Positions 12,164 through 21,667 of a DNA stretch of 64,000 bases are shown one piece after another; the stretch's first letter is position 1, and the number at the start of each line of letters is the position of its first letter. Below the pieces are notes generated by a model that was given only the letters and a program-made list of their open reading frames with translations, made no database searches and was not told the origin of the DNA. A program made the position numbers and the translations under genes. The DNA is from Podospora pseudocomata (Eukaryota; Ascomycota; Sordariomycetes; Sordariales; Podosporaceae), in NCBI RefSeq assembly GCF_035222375.1, contig NC_085890.1:1922001-1986000 (forward strand), written 5' to 3'.

Positions 12164-12985
12164 TCAAGCCCTCCACCCCAGAAAAAAGAACTGCACCACC
12201 AACCAACCCCCCATAACGGCATACAATCCCACCATCACCCCCAGAATCTTAACCTGCTGCCCATACAACCTAACCCAACTCCCCCAGCTCACCGTCTTGA
12301 GCGCATTCCTCAAACTCCCAAACCCCCTCCCATTGATCACCTCAGCCTCCACACTCCCCCCAAAAGTCCGGTCAAACGGCACGATCGTCTCCTCCTCATG
12401 CGGCAACAGCGTGGCCTGCACCCTCACCAAAGCAACATGAGCAGGCACAACAAGCAACAAGTTCAACCCGACAAAAACCCCAAGCACACAAACAAGCTTG
12501 GCAACTTCCGACCCTGAGATCCCCTCCTTGAGCTGGGAGTTATCATCATAAGGGGAGAGGCCGATGAGGCCCGCCAGGAGTCCCGGGAGGATGAGAGAGG
12601 CGTGGATGGCGATCCAGTAAAAGAGGATGGGCTGGTAGGTTGCTACCAAGTTGCGACGCCAGGAGGGGAGGCGGGAGAAAAAGGTGCGCCCGTGGGGGGT
12701 GTTGGCCGGGCGGGGGACCGAGATGATGATGTGGGTTAAGGTGGTCATGAGTTGGGAGGTGAGGAGGAGGACGACGAGGTTGCCGAGGATGGGGATGAAG
12801 GAGAAGATTCCTGAGAGGATGCTCGTTGTGAAGGCGAGGAAGAGGAAGCACCCTAAACCGCGGAATTGAGACCGGAAGCCGGAAATGGATTGGAGGGTGC
12901 GGTGGGTGGCGCGGAGGGAGGAGGTGATGGGTTTGGTCGGGAAGGGGGCGTCACCGTTGGAGGAGGAGGAAGAGCCACCGTTGAT

Positions 12986-13023
<38 letters not shown>

Positions 13024-13351
13024 AGGCAGGGGGAGGAGCGTTCTTGTTAGTGTTTGCCTTGTTGATGTCGCCATCTTCGTTGGTGGGCTCGTTGATGGGG
13101 ATGGCGTCGTAGGCGGGGAGGGGGTCCTCAACGATGGCGAGGGTTGGGTAGATGTGGGTGAGGGTGTAGCCGATGTAGAGGAACATGGGGAGGAAGAGGA
13201 GGATGTTGATGAAGAGTTGGAGTCCGCCATAAGGCGCCCACTTGATAGGGGGTCCTTGAGGCTCATCGGGCATGTCTGAGGAGCTGTCGGCCAAGTTGGA
13301 GTAGGCCCGCTTAGCGAGCATGCCGCCCGCGTGTACAACGGGGGAGAGCAT
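12164..13351 (-). CDS. Multi-pass membrane protein (fungal family often mislabelled ubiquitin carrier protein)
   Basis: A single exon of 395 residues. Five or six hydrophobic segments are visible: one near residues 43-70 (around LFINILLFLPMFLYIGYTL), two in the CFLFLAF...VVLLLTSQL stretch, one around YWIAIHASLILPGLLAGL, one around LVCVLGVFVGLNLLLVVPA, and one at the C-terminus (VMVGLYAVMGGWLVVQFFF). Between the first and second lies a cytosolic-type loop with a PPPAY motif and a run of 12 Asn. I recall fungal homologues named ubiquitin conjugating enzyme or carrier protein, but no E2 fold or catalytic Cys motif is present, so that name looks wrong. I chose the ATG at 13351 (MLSPVV). The frame stays open 124 codons further upstream, but that stretch is low complexity and contains a 21-bp tandem duplication. 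Function unknown. Confidence 0.78.
12987..13023. repeat. GTT trinucleotide repeat coding for poly-Asn
   Basis: A (GTT)n run on the plus strand reads as AAC/AAT codons on the minus strand. It encodes about 12 consecutive Asn in the loop of the membrane protein, so its length should vary between strains in steps of one residue. Confidence 0.9.
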
Positions 13352-13423
13352 TCTTGGGATAATCTGACAAATGAGAACTCTCAGGTATAACTGGTGATGA
13401 TGAAAAAAAAAAGAGGGGAAAAA

Positions 13424-13465
13424 ACAGTAAACGATGGTAAAAAAACAGTAAACGATGGTAAAAAG
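13424..13465. repeat. 21-bp tandem duplication in the leader of the membrane-protein gene
   Basis: Two near-identical 21-base units (core ACAGTAAACGATGGTAAAAA) are followed by a degenerate third start. They lie about 75-115 bases upstream of the chosen start codon. Confidence 0.85.
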
Positions 13466-14424
13466 ACAGGTGGTGATCGAGATGGTTGATAAGCAAACCA
13501 CAACCCAGGAAATGAATGAGAGTTCCCGGGGCGTGGCAGGCGGCGCTGAACGTTTATTATAGTGGGATCCAACAGCCTGAAGGGGCGTGCAACCGCCAAA
13601 GAAATGCGGAGCATTAAGCGTTTGGTGCCTCGTCTGACTGCGCCAACAGCAGGCTGTGATTGGCCGCCCCTTCAATACGATCAAGCACTGCGCCACTCGC
13701 GGGGTGTTCTGCCTGGTGGTCATCCCCGGAGACTGTACGGAGACAGATTGTCTCCCTTTCCGTGGAATCAGGCGTTCAAGACGTTACACAAGGTGACCAG
13801 ATCCTCAAGCACAAGGCCCTTGCAGTCATGATTCAAGGCTCGAGGATACCACACTTCTTATTTTGGCCCAAGGCTCTGTGGTTTTTATCTACTCGGCGCA
13901 TGGACGCGTGTGCTCTCGAGAAACGTTCAAACTGAGGAGAAAGAAGGCATCTCATTTGTTCATGTTGGGCGTCCAAATACTATACATCTTGTGCTACCAG
14001 CCCTAATCCTCTTGATATCGATCTTTCAGAGCGCCATTGCGATAATTGCCGTCGCAAAGAAAATCCATGACACAAGATATCGTGGTGGTAGAGATTGATC
14101 TTTTGAGAAGTGTCGGTATAAAGGGAATGAAGTGCAAGAGCGTCGGTTCGACACTAAAAGATAGTAGCAACAAATAAGACTCGATTATTGCGTTATGCAG
14201 CTCCTAATCCATTGATCATCCAAACTGCAATCTCACCGAACTAGTTCGACCAGTTGACCATGCCGTCGACCGACCAACCCCTGACCTTCTTCTCGGCCAT
14301 CATGGTCGGGTTGAGCTGAGTACTGGCCTGGATAGACTTTGGAGTTCACTACACGAGCAATTAGATCCTCTACCTCTTCTTTGGCGGTCTCAAACCTCAA
14401 ACTCACACCAGACCTCAAAGACTA
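13466..14424. other. Promoter side of the membrane-protein gene and flank of a pseudogene
   Basis: No intact gene is visible. On the minus strand, 14395-14240 contains an intron-like piece (GTGAGT...CTAAT...GTGTAG, 58 bp). It is followed by a short frame containing LNPTMMAEKKVRGW that ends at a stop near 14250. This could be the 3' relic of another gene, but it is too short to identify. Confidence 0.4.
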
Positions 14425-15157
14425 AAGGATGGCCGTGTGTGCTCGCCAAGCGTTGTCATGACTGGTGCCACTGAAGGTGAGTATACCTTCCCTTTGACAC
14501 CCCTACCTTCCCTTCAGCTCTCGTGCCCCGTTCCATCCCTCACCTACCTCTGAACTGCCCTTGCTTGCCTTCTCGTCGCCTTTGCTTACCTCTTACTCAC
14601 CCCTGATCCAGGAATCGGCCTCGCAACAGCCTGCCTTGACCAAATCGCTCTCCAGTTCTCCTCGACAACAGATAACCACCTCATCGCAGTGGTGAACAAA
14701 TGCCTGCTCTTGCATGATGTCACCAATGGAGCTCGCCCCCGACTCTGACGTCGGCCGGATATTCGAACTCGACTTCTGTGCATACATCTCGGTGGTCCGG
14801 GCTTTCCTGCCGACGATCAGGCAGAATAAGGAGTGGTTCATCAGTGTTGGAAGCTTTGGGGGGTATGCCAACCCGCCATTGTGGCCGCCGTATTGTGCTT
14901 TGGAGGCTGCGGTGGAGGCCATGACGAGGAGCTGGAGGCTGGAGCTGATGCTGTTTGGTATTGGGATGACTACTGTCCGACCTCGCTGGACTAGGACGGG
15001 TGGGATAGAACCGAAGATTAGAGGTGCGTGGGAGAGGTATTTTGATGATATTCCGAAGGGAGCGGTGGGGGTCGATAGCTTTGGGAATTTGATCAAGACG
15101 GATGTGAGGGTGGGGGAGGCGGAGGAGAGGGTTTATCGGCCTATGGTTAATATATGA
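14425..15157 (+). pseudogene. Decayed short-chain dehydrogenase/reductase
   Basis: Two separated pieces of a Rossmann-fold SDR are visible. The first reads SPSVVMTGATEG, then a 135-bp intron (14477-14611, GTGAGT...ATCCAG), then IGLATACL. Together they rebuild the family's nucleotide-binding motif TGxxxGIG. After about 45 residues this frame stops. A second frame from 14714 to 15157 carries the later part of the fold: a helix ending RAFLPTIRQ, the strand with Ser as ISVGSFGGYANPP, then YCALEAAVEAMTRSWRLEL and a C-terminal tail. The central part, including the usual NNAG strand, is missing. The catalytic YxxxK motif reads YCALE, so the active-site Lys is replaced by Glu. A frame change, internal loss and a missing catalytic residue all point to a dead gene. 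An unusual short gene starting at 14714 is possible but less likely. Confidence 0.65.
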
Positions 15158-15720
15158 TATGTTTTGGTTTCTTTGTGAACAGTGTTCTCCTCGAGGTGAC
15201 AACCGTGTTCTAGGCACAAGCTGACCATTGTAGGTAGGCCGTCGAAGTGTTTCTACGATCTTTCAAGTCCTCGGTTTCCAGATCGGAATCTAGAGAGGAT
15301 CTGGATGCGGCAAACGATGAAAGAAATCTTTTTTTTATAAAGAATATCCCTAAGTACGTGAGAAAACCCATCGCTGTATATCCGACTTTCCCCCGTTTTA
15401 TGTAGCGAGGTTGAAAGTGGATGAACATGCGAGCAAACAGCTACTAACCCCCACTAAAAAGATTGCGTAGCTTGCAGCTATTCTGTTAGCAGTTTGAGCC
15501 TATTTTACCGCCAAAACTGTTAAGAACGCCCAACACTTGACCCCACAACACCTCTTGAGCTTGTCATGAGCCTCACCGACGTCATCCCAACACACGGCAA
15601 CACAACGATTTCTGGCAATCTGGTATCCCGATATCCTCTGGCGAGAGCGGAATGAGAGGCTTTTCATAGCGCTCGGGTTGTTCATCACACTCACCGATCC
15701 ACCAAACTCTTTACCGAACC
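15158..15720. other. Intergenic region upstream of PPM1
   Basis: No coding signal. It should contain the PPM1 promoter and 5' UTR. Confidence 0.55.
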
Positions 15721-16878
15721 ATGTCCGCCCCATCAATACCCAACCTTCTCTCCCTCCGCGGCAGCCGTGGAGGATCCCGAGGCCGGGGCCGGGGCGGCTC
15801 ACACCGGGGTAGCTCCTCCGGGCCATCAGCCAGCCATGACACCACAATCCAGGGAACCGACGCCGACGCTGCTGTCTCCCGCCTCAGCGCCGTAGAACTA
15901 GACTACCTCATCGACCCCTTCGCCGGCTACTTCGTAGCTCCCTCACCACCACCGTTCCACTCCGGTCCAGGCCCAGGACTACCCACACCCCGCAGACTCC
16001 CAATAATAAACAGAGGAACATACACCCGCACGACAGCGATAGACATTCTCATCCACCGCTTCCTCTCCAGCACTTTCTCCACCGGCAAACCCCGGCAGAT
16101 AGTCTCCCTCGGAGCAGGAACAGACACCCGCTGCTTTCGATTATTCACCTCGTCTCAAAAACACCAAAACATCCACTATCATGAAATCGACTTCCCGGTT
16201 ATCATCTCCAAGAAGAACACCCTCATCCGGACAGTCCCAGCGCTGAACGGCATCCTCTCCCCGCCAATGCCACTCCCAAACTCGGCCACGAACCAGTCTT
16301 ATGTCTCGAAGCAGCATGCGAACCCAGAAACAGGCAATACCCTCACTCTCCACCCGCTTGATCTCCGGTTTTTTCCATCTTCTCCTTCCTCCCTCCCGGG
16401 ACTATCACAGGAGTGCCCGACACTGCTGCTGTCCGAATGCTGCCTTTGCTACCTCCCACCTTCGACAGCATCGGATATAATCACCTCTTTTACGTCTTGT
16501 TTCCCTAGTTTGGGCCTGGTGATTTACGAGCCGATTTTGCCGGGGGATGCGTTTGGACGGATGATGATTTCTAATCTTGCTGCGCGGGGGGTGACGATGC
16601 CGACTTTGGCTGTGTACCAGACGCAGGAGGATCAGGAGAGGAGGTTGCTGGAGGCTGGATTTAGGGAGGTGAGGAGTAGGACTGTGGATCAGATTTGGGA
16701 GGAGTGGGTGGGGGAGGGGGAGAGGGAGAGGGTGGATGGGTTGGAGAGGTTGGATGAGGTGGAGGAGTGGAAGTTGTTGGCGGGGCATTATGTGGTTGTT
16801 TGGGGGTGGAATGAGGGGGAGGGAGTGAGGTTGGAGGTGGGGAGGGGGGATGATGACGAGGGGGATGAGACGGAGTAG
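15721..16878 (+). CDS. PPM1: Leucine carboxyl methyltransferase (PPM1/LCMT1)
   Basis: A single exon of 385 residues. The enzyme methylates the C-terminal leucine of the protein phosphatase 2A catalytic subunit using S-adenosylmethionine, which guides holoenzyme assembly in the cytosol. Motifs visible in order: an Arg/Gly-rich disordered N-terminus (to ~30); [14 protein letters not shown] (~58-71); [11 protein letters not shown] (~98-108); the SAM-binding strand [16 protein letters not shown] (~125-140); EIDFP and a Lys-rich turn (~154-165); [12 protein letters not shown] (~235-246); and a late IYEPI strand. The length is slightly above yeast Ppm1 because of the Gly/Arg-rich start and an acidic tail ([10 protein letters not shown]). 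The second half, from ~16500, switches abruptly to G-rich codon choice. The gene stands alone on its strand. Confidence 0.92.
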   Translation: MSAPSIPNLLSLRGSRGGSRGRGRGGSHRGSSSGPSASHDTTIQGTDADAAVSRLSAVELDYLIDPFAGYFVAPSPPPFHSGPGPGLPTPRRLPIINRGTYTRTTAIDILIHRFLSSTFSTGKPRQIVSLGAGTDTRCFRLFTSSQKHQNIHYHEIDFPVIISKKNTLIRTVPALNGILSPPMPLPNSATNQSYVSKQHANPETGNTLTLHPLDLRFFPSSPSSLPGLSQECPTLLLSECCLCYLPPSTASDIITSFTSCFPSLGLVIYEPILPGDAFGRMMISNLAARGVTMPTLAVYQTQEDQERRLLEAGFREVRSRTVDQIWEEWVGEGERERVDGLERLDEVEEWKLLAGHYVVVWGWNEGEGVRLEVGRGDDDEGDETE

Positions 16879-18192
16879 GGTGAGGGATGTCTACAAGGTC
16901 TGATAAGCTGAGAGATGCGTATCAAGGTCCGATGAACGCCTGAAGGATGGATGGACAACTTGTAGGGGACCGTCTGATACATCGTTTCATCTTCACGATA
17001 ACGATACTTGATGTGTATCAGTCTTATCTTGGGTTCGGTCTCGGCATCTCAGCTTGGCTTCAAGGTTGTAGATGCTTCTGATCATGTACCCCCCCGGTCA
17101 GAGCCCCAAGACAAGCTTTTCTCGAACATGCCAAGTGCTTCTCAAAATCGGACACATCCCTGATGTCTGCAATAATGTCTCGACAAGACCATCTTCCTTT
17201 TAAGCTTCATGAGACGACAAAGGATACCCAAAAAGTCAACATATGGATCATAATAGACTCTACACATACGAATACCCGAAGTGATACTGTGGGTTAGTGT
17301 CTACCATTCTGGCAACCTATGTGAATACTATCGTGGGGCCTTTTTTTCATGGTCAAACATACCCGACCGAGTAAACCCGATGGGCTTCGCATGTTCCTCC
17401 GAGTCCACACGTTTCAAAGCTCTCACCATGTTCTAGAACACTGACACTATGAACACCCAAGATGAGGAATTGAATATTTAGGTAACACGATAGGTTGGGC
17501 TGGTATCGTTATGTAATTTCGAGGGGCCGTGGTGGTGTTGTTAGGTAAAGTTTCCCCTGTGTTACGCAATACCAAGCTATCTGCAGTGTCTCACATGAAC
17601 ACATGTCACAGGCACATGGCAGGTGGTCAGGCAACAGGTCCCGAGATTTGGAGCGTCTGAGGCGGTATCGTGGTTGTGTCAGAGGCACAAATGTGTAGAG
17701 TATACAGCTCATAGAACCAGGCAATACTGAAGTTGATTCAACTGGCGAGAGTTTGTGTAAATGATAAGAATGTTCTTATCGGGTCATCCCAGTGGGTGTT
17801 TGAGGCCATTCCACCAATCACAGTCGCTATAAGCGAACGGTTACGCAACGGGCAGAACCGATCTCCACTGCTTGTTTGGCGGCTGTCACAGGGGTCAAAG
17901 GGCACACCCCCCCCCCCGGCTGCTCGCCTTATCTTGGCAAGGGGATTCGAAACAACGACAACCACCGTCATCCCATCCCCCCCATCTTTTTGTTGATTGT
18001 AATTCTGTCTGTACCGTTTTTCGCAATCGTCTTTTTACTCTCCTCTCACGCCCGCTCTTTTCCCGCAATGCCCTGAGCGATCGACTTCGCTCTCCTCCTA
18101 TCGCATCTCGAACCCGCCGGGATGCTTTTCCGCTGACATCCAGATAAATACATCATCGCCGTGCTCCGCTATCGCAGCACCCCGACGAAACA
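16879..18192. other. 1.3 kb intergenic region between PPM1 and MCH1
   Basis: No coding signal. It should hold the PPM1 3' UTR and the MCH1 promoter. A C10-type run sits near 17909, and the last 250 bases are CT-rich as in a fungal leader. Confidence 0.6.
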
Positions 18193-20060
18193 ATGCTCGA
18201 CCAACAACTACACCGCGCGCGCATGGTTTCCAGCGTCGCCGCGACAGTCATATCGCTCGCGTGCGGTACCAACGTATGTGATTCCTTGGGGGGACATTTG
18301 GCAGGCTGTTGGGATTTGGTTCGGTGACGGGAGCGCTGACGGTTGTAAACCTTCGTGGTTCAGTATGTGTACTCGGCCTGGGCCCCGCAGTTCGCCGATA
18401 AGCTCAACCTCACGACGACGGAGAGTAACCTGATCGGAGCGGCGGGTAATCTGGGCATGTATTCGATGGGCGTACCTATCGGGTTGTTTGTCGATAACCG
18501 TGGACCCCGACCAGCCGTGGCAGCCGGCGCGCTTCTCCTCGGCCTCGGGTACTACCCCTTTCGCGCCTCGTACGAAAACGCGGCCGGTTCGGTTCCGCTG
18601 TTATGTTTCTTTTCGTATCTTACCGGCCTGGGCGGATGTATGGCGTTCCAGGCGGCAGTCAAAACGTCGGCGCTCAACTGGCCACACCATCGAGGCACCG
18701 CCACGGCCTTCCCGTTGGCTGCCTTTGGCTTGAGCGCATTCTTCTTCTCCCAGGTCGGATCGCTCTTCTTTCCCGGAGACACCAGCGCGTTCTTGACTGT
18801 TCTGGCCGCCGGTACCTTTGCTCTGATCTTCACCGGATTTTGCTTCCTCAAGGTCTACCCCCACACTCCGGCCTACCATGCGGTACCTAACGGGGGTTCC
18901 GGCTCGGACACGCAGCGGCTGCGGCGGACATCGTCATCGGAGGACGGCAAGGCTAGAGGAGCGCGAAGATTCCCTGATGTAGAACCTGGTATGTCGACGC
19001 CCACCACCTACACGACTCCCGCGACGTCGACGCAGGCACAGACAGACGCAGAGGCTCCCGGACCGTCGTCGCCGTCAGCCAACGCCCAGCTCCGTGACCA
19101 GACCGATGTTGAATCCGCCCGCCCCCCCTCGGACGAGGCCCCCGATAGCGACGTTGACGAGACCTCGTCCCTCATGTCAAAGTCGTCCTCGCTGCCTGGT
19201 GATGTGTTAGTGCAGAGCAGTGTTGATATGGATCGTTCCCATCGTGTAGATATCCGTGGCTGGCGCTTGTTGTCCAATGTCGACTTTTGGCAGCTGTTTA
19301 CCATTATGGGGATTCTGGCTGGCATTGGTCTCATGACTATCAAGTGAGTTCTCTCGCTTTCTTTGAGGAGAAACATTGCTAACCCTTTCCAGCAATATTG
19401 GACACAACGTCAATGCTCTCTGGAGGCGTTTCGATGACTCTGTTCCCGAGTCTTTCCTCGTACAGCGTCAGCAGATGCATGTCTCTATTCTGTCCATTGG
19501 CAGTTTCGGAGGGAGATTGCTGAGCGGTGAGCCTTTCCCTGGGTGGTCATTTCGCTCTTTGTGCTGACAAATCTACAGGTGTCGGATCTGATTTTCTTGT
19601 CAAGGTCGTAGGTGCCAGCCGCGCCTGGTGCCTCGTCGCGGCTAGTCTCGTATTTTGCATTGCCCAGCTCTTTGCCCTCAACGTCTCGAACCCCCACTAC
19701 CTCGGTTTTGTTTCTGGCCTCTCAGGTCTCGGATACGGCTTCTTGTTTGGTGTCTTCCCCTCGATCGTAGCTGAGACGTTCGGTATCCACGGACTTAGCC
19801 AGAACTGGGGGTTCATGACACTCAGCCCTGTCATCTCGGGCAACATTTTCAACCTGTTTTACGGTGCCGTCTTTGACAGTCACATCATTGTTAGTCCTGA
19901 TGGTGACCGGTCGTGCTATGACGGTATCGACTGCTACAGGAATGCGTATTTTGTCACGCTGGGTGCTTGTGGGCTGGGGTTGATTGTGACATTGTCGACG
20001 ATCAGACATCAGTATGTTGCGAGGTTGAGGGAGGCGGGGAAGGGCGCGGCTGAGGATTAA
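18193..20060 (+). CDS. MCH1: MCH1-type major facilitator transporter
   Basis: Four exons, 18193-18273, 18364-19343, 19393-19526 and 19579-20060 (introns of 90, 49 and 52 bp), give 558 residues. The protein matches the fungal Mch1 family of nodulin-like MFS proteins, probable vacuolar-membrane transporters whose substrate is not established. Conserved blocks visible: SLACGTN joined to YVYSAWAPQFADKL across intron 1; ESNLIGAAGNLGMYSMG; GLFVDNRGPRPAVAAGALLL; NNIGHNVNALW rebuilt across intron 2; VSILSIGSFGGRLLSG rebuilt across intron 3, then VGSDFLVK; and GLGYGFLFGVFPSIVAETFG. Six hydrophobic helices precede, and six follow, a long hydrophilic Ser/Thr/Asp-rich loop (~190-310). The start at 18193 (MLDQQLHRAR) was chosen because it opens exon 1; a second ATG lies 10 codons in. 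The precise rebuilding of conserved blocks makes the exon joins reliable. Confidence 0.93.
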
Positions 20061-20616
20061 GGAGATGTCTCGACTGGATGGATAGTTGGTGGGAGGAGGA
20101 GTTTGAACTTGTGGGCATTTTTACACGGCTAGACACATCGCACATGGATGGAGAAGGATACCAAGTTTTTTTTTTTTTTTTTAAGTTTTTTAAGTTTTTT
20201 TTTTTTTTGGATGACGTTGTTTTCATGTTGTTAGAGATAGGCGTTGCATGAGAGAGGCGTTGGGTATGGATACAGCAGTTTATATTTGCGGTAGAGCTCC
20301 AGTAACGAAGTAATAATGTCACAATACAATTTTTGGTCCTATTTTTGCATGACCCCCGTGATCTCATGTTGAAATGCTGGGTTTGCGGCTGCTATCGGAT
20401 AACAGTTGAAACGCGCACCTTGATGGCCATCCCTTTTTTCGAGTTCAGCACCCAACCCTAACCCTGTGAGTGCCAAGGTCCCTGTTCGCGCCGCGACCTC
20501 GGGGGTCAGCTCTCTTATCGATTATCAACCACATCCATCCCCTGACCTTCAGCACGCGCGACAACACCAGTCCACGGCGACAAAGATAATCTCATCGCGC
20601 CGCCGCCGTCGCCGAA
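20061..20616. other. MCH1 3' flank and APS2 promoter
   Basis: The region contains two long T runs separated by AAG (20166-20208), likely in the MCH1 3' UTR. Near 20452 there are two telomere-like units (AACCCTAACCCTG), too few to be more than chance. No gene is seen. Confidence 0.55.
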
Positions 20617-21188
20617 ATGTTGAACTTTATCCTCATCCAGAACCGACAGTACGTTTCCCCCTGCTCTCCCCTCTTTTCTGTCTCCCTCCCATTGGTAACC
20701 AACCGACCACCTTTTGGAATAGGGGCAAAACCCGCCTAGCAAAATGGTACGTCCCCTACAGCGACGACGAAAAAGTCAAGGTCAAGGGCGAGGTACCTCT
20801 TCCACCCCTTCCTCCCCTCTTCGTCCCTCATCCCATATGCTGACCCCATGTCTGAAAGGTCCACCGCCTCGTCGCCCCCCGCGACCAAAAGTACCAATCC
20901 AACTTTGTAGAGTTCCGCAACCACAAGATCGTCTACCGCCGCTACGCCGGCCTCTTCTTCTGCGCCTGCGTCGACACAAACGACAACGAGCTCGCCTATC
21001 TAGAGGCTATCCACTTTTTTGTTGAAGTCTTGGATGCATTCTTTGGCAACGTCTGCGAGCTGGATCTGGTGTTTAACTTTTACAAGGTGTACGCCATCCT
21101 GGACGAGGTCTTCCTCGCGGGGGAGATTGAGGAGACGTCGAAGCAAGTTGTGTTGACTAGGTTGGAGCATTTGGATAAGTTGGAGTGA
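20617..21188 (+). CDS. APS2: AP-2 adaptor complex sigma subunit
   Basis: Three exons, 20617-20648, 20723-20792 and 20859-21188 (introns of 74 and 66 bp), give 143 residues, the normal length for AP-2 sigma. The product is the small subunit of the clathrin adaptor that selects cargo at the plasma membrane. The sequence is almost the family consensus: [11 protein letters not shown] then [77 protein letters not shown] and [19 protein letters not shown], ending [11 protein letters not shown]. This strong conservation fixes both splice joins. The last ~100 bases of the coding strand become G/T-rich. Confidence 0.97.
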
Positions 21189-21667
21189 GAGGGGCGAGGA
21201 TATATGGCGAAAAAGATATTGATTGTGTGCGTGGAAAGGAGGATGAATATCCCCGTGGCTGAGCGGGAGAGTCTATATCGCCCCATGTCGGGAAGAAGGA
21301 GAGACGGGCAGGCCACGGGATGTTGAGCAGGGCAGAGCGGCCATGTAGGAGGGATTACAGAACCAGGGCCACATCAACATCTCAAAAGAAGCAGGTTCAC
21401 CATCGGGCAGACAGAAATGTCAATAATCATCGCATTTGTCTGCTGGCGAAATCTAGATAAAGGAACGGATGCAATAATAGTACAATATAATACAGAAAAC
21501 AAGTCAAAACTCCAGACCACCGCTAAAATTTCCCATGTGAGGCACGGGCTCACGGGGAAAAGCTCTAGGCCCCAGCTCAAGCCAGAGACAATGATAAACA
21601 ATCCCCAAAATAAACAAGAACCCAACAGATAAGCACCCCAGAGCCGACATGGCAGGTGTTGGTGGAT
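21189..21667. other. Convergent 3' flanks of APS2 and the zinc-knuckle gene
   Basis: The 479 bases lie between two facing genes. A 9-base inverted repeat (CCCCGTGGC near 21250, GCCACGGGA near 21312) is present, but no RNA gene fold is convincing. Confidence 0.55.

Noticed and set aside
20445-20465. Telomere-like AACCCTAACCCTG
   Set aside because: Only two units, in the APS2 leader region and flanked by ordinary genes on both sides; not a telomere scar on this evidence.
21245-21325. Inverted repeat CCCCGTGGC / GCCACGGGA with a GTGGCTGAGCGGG start resembling a tRNA
   Set aside because: No T-loop box and no anticodon arm. A 9-base inverted repeat over this distance can occur by chance.
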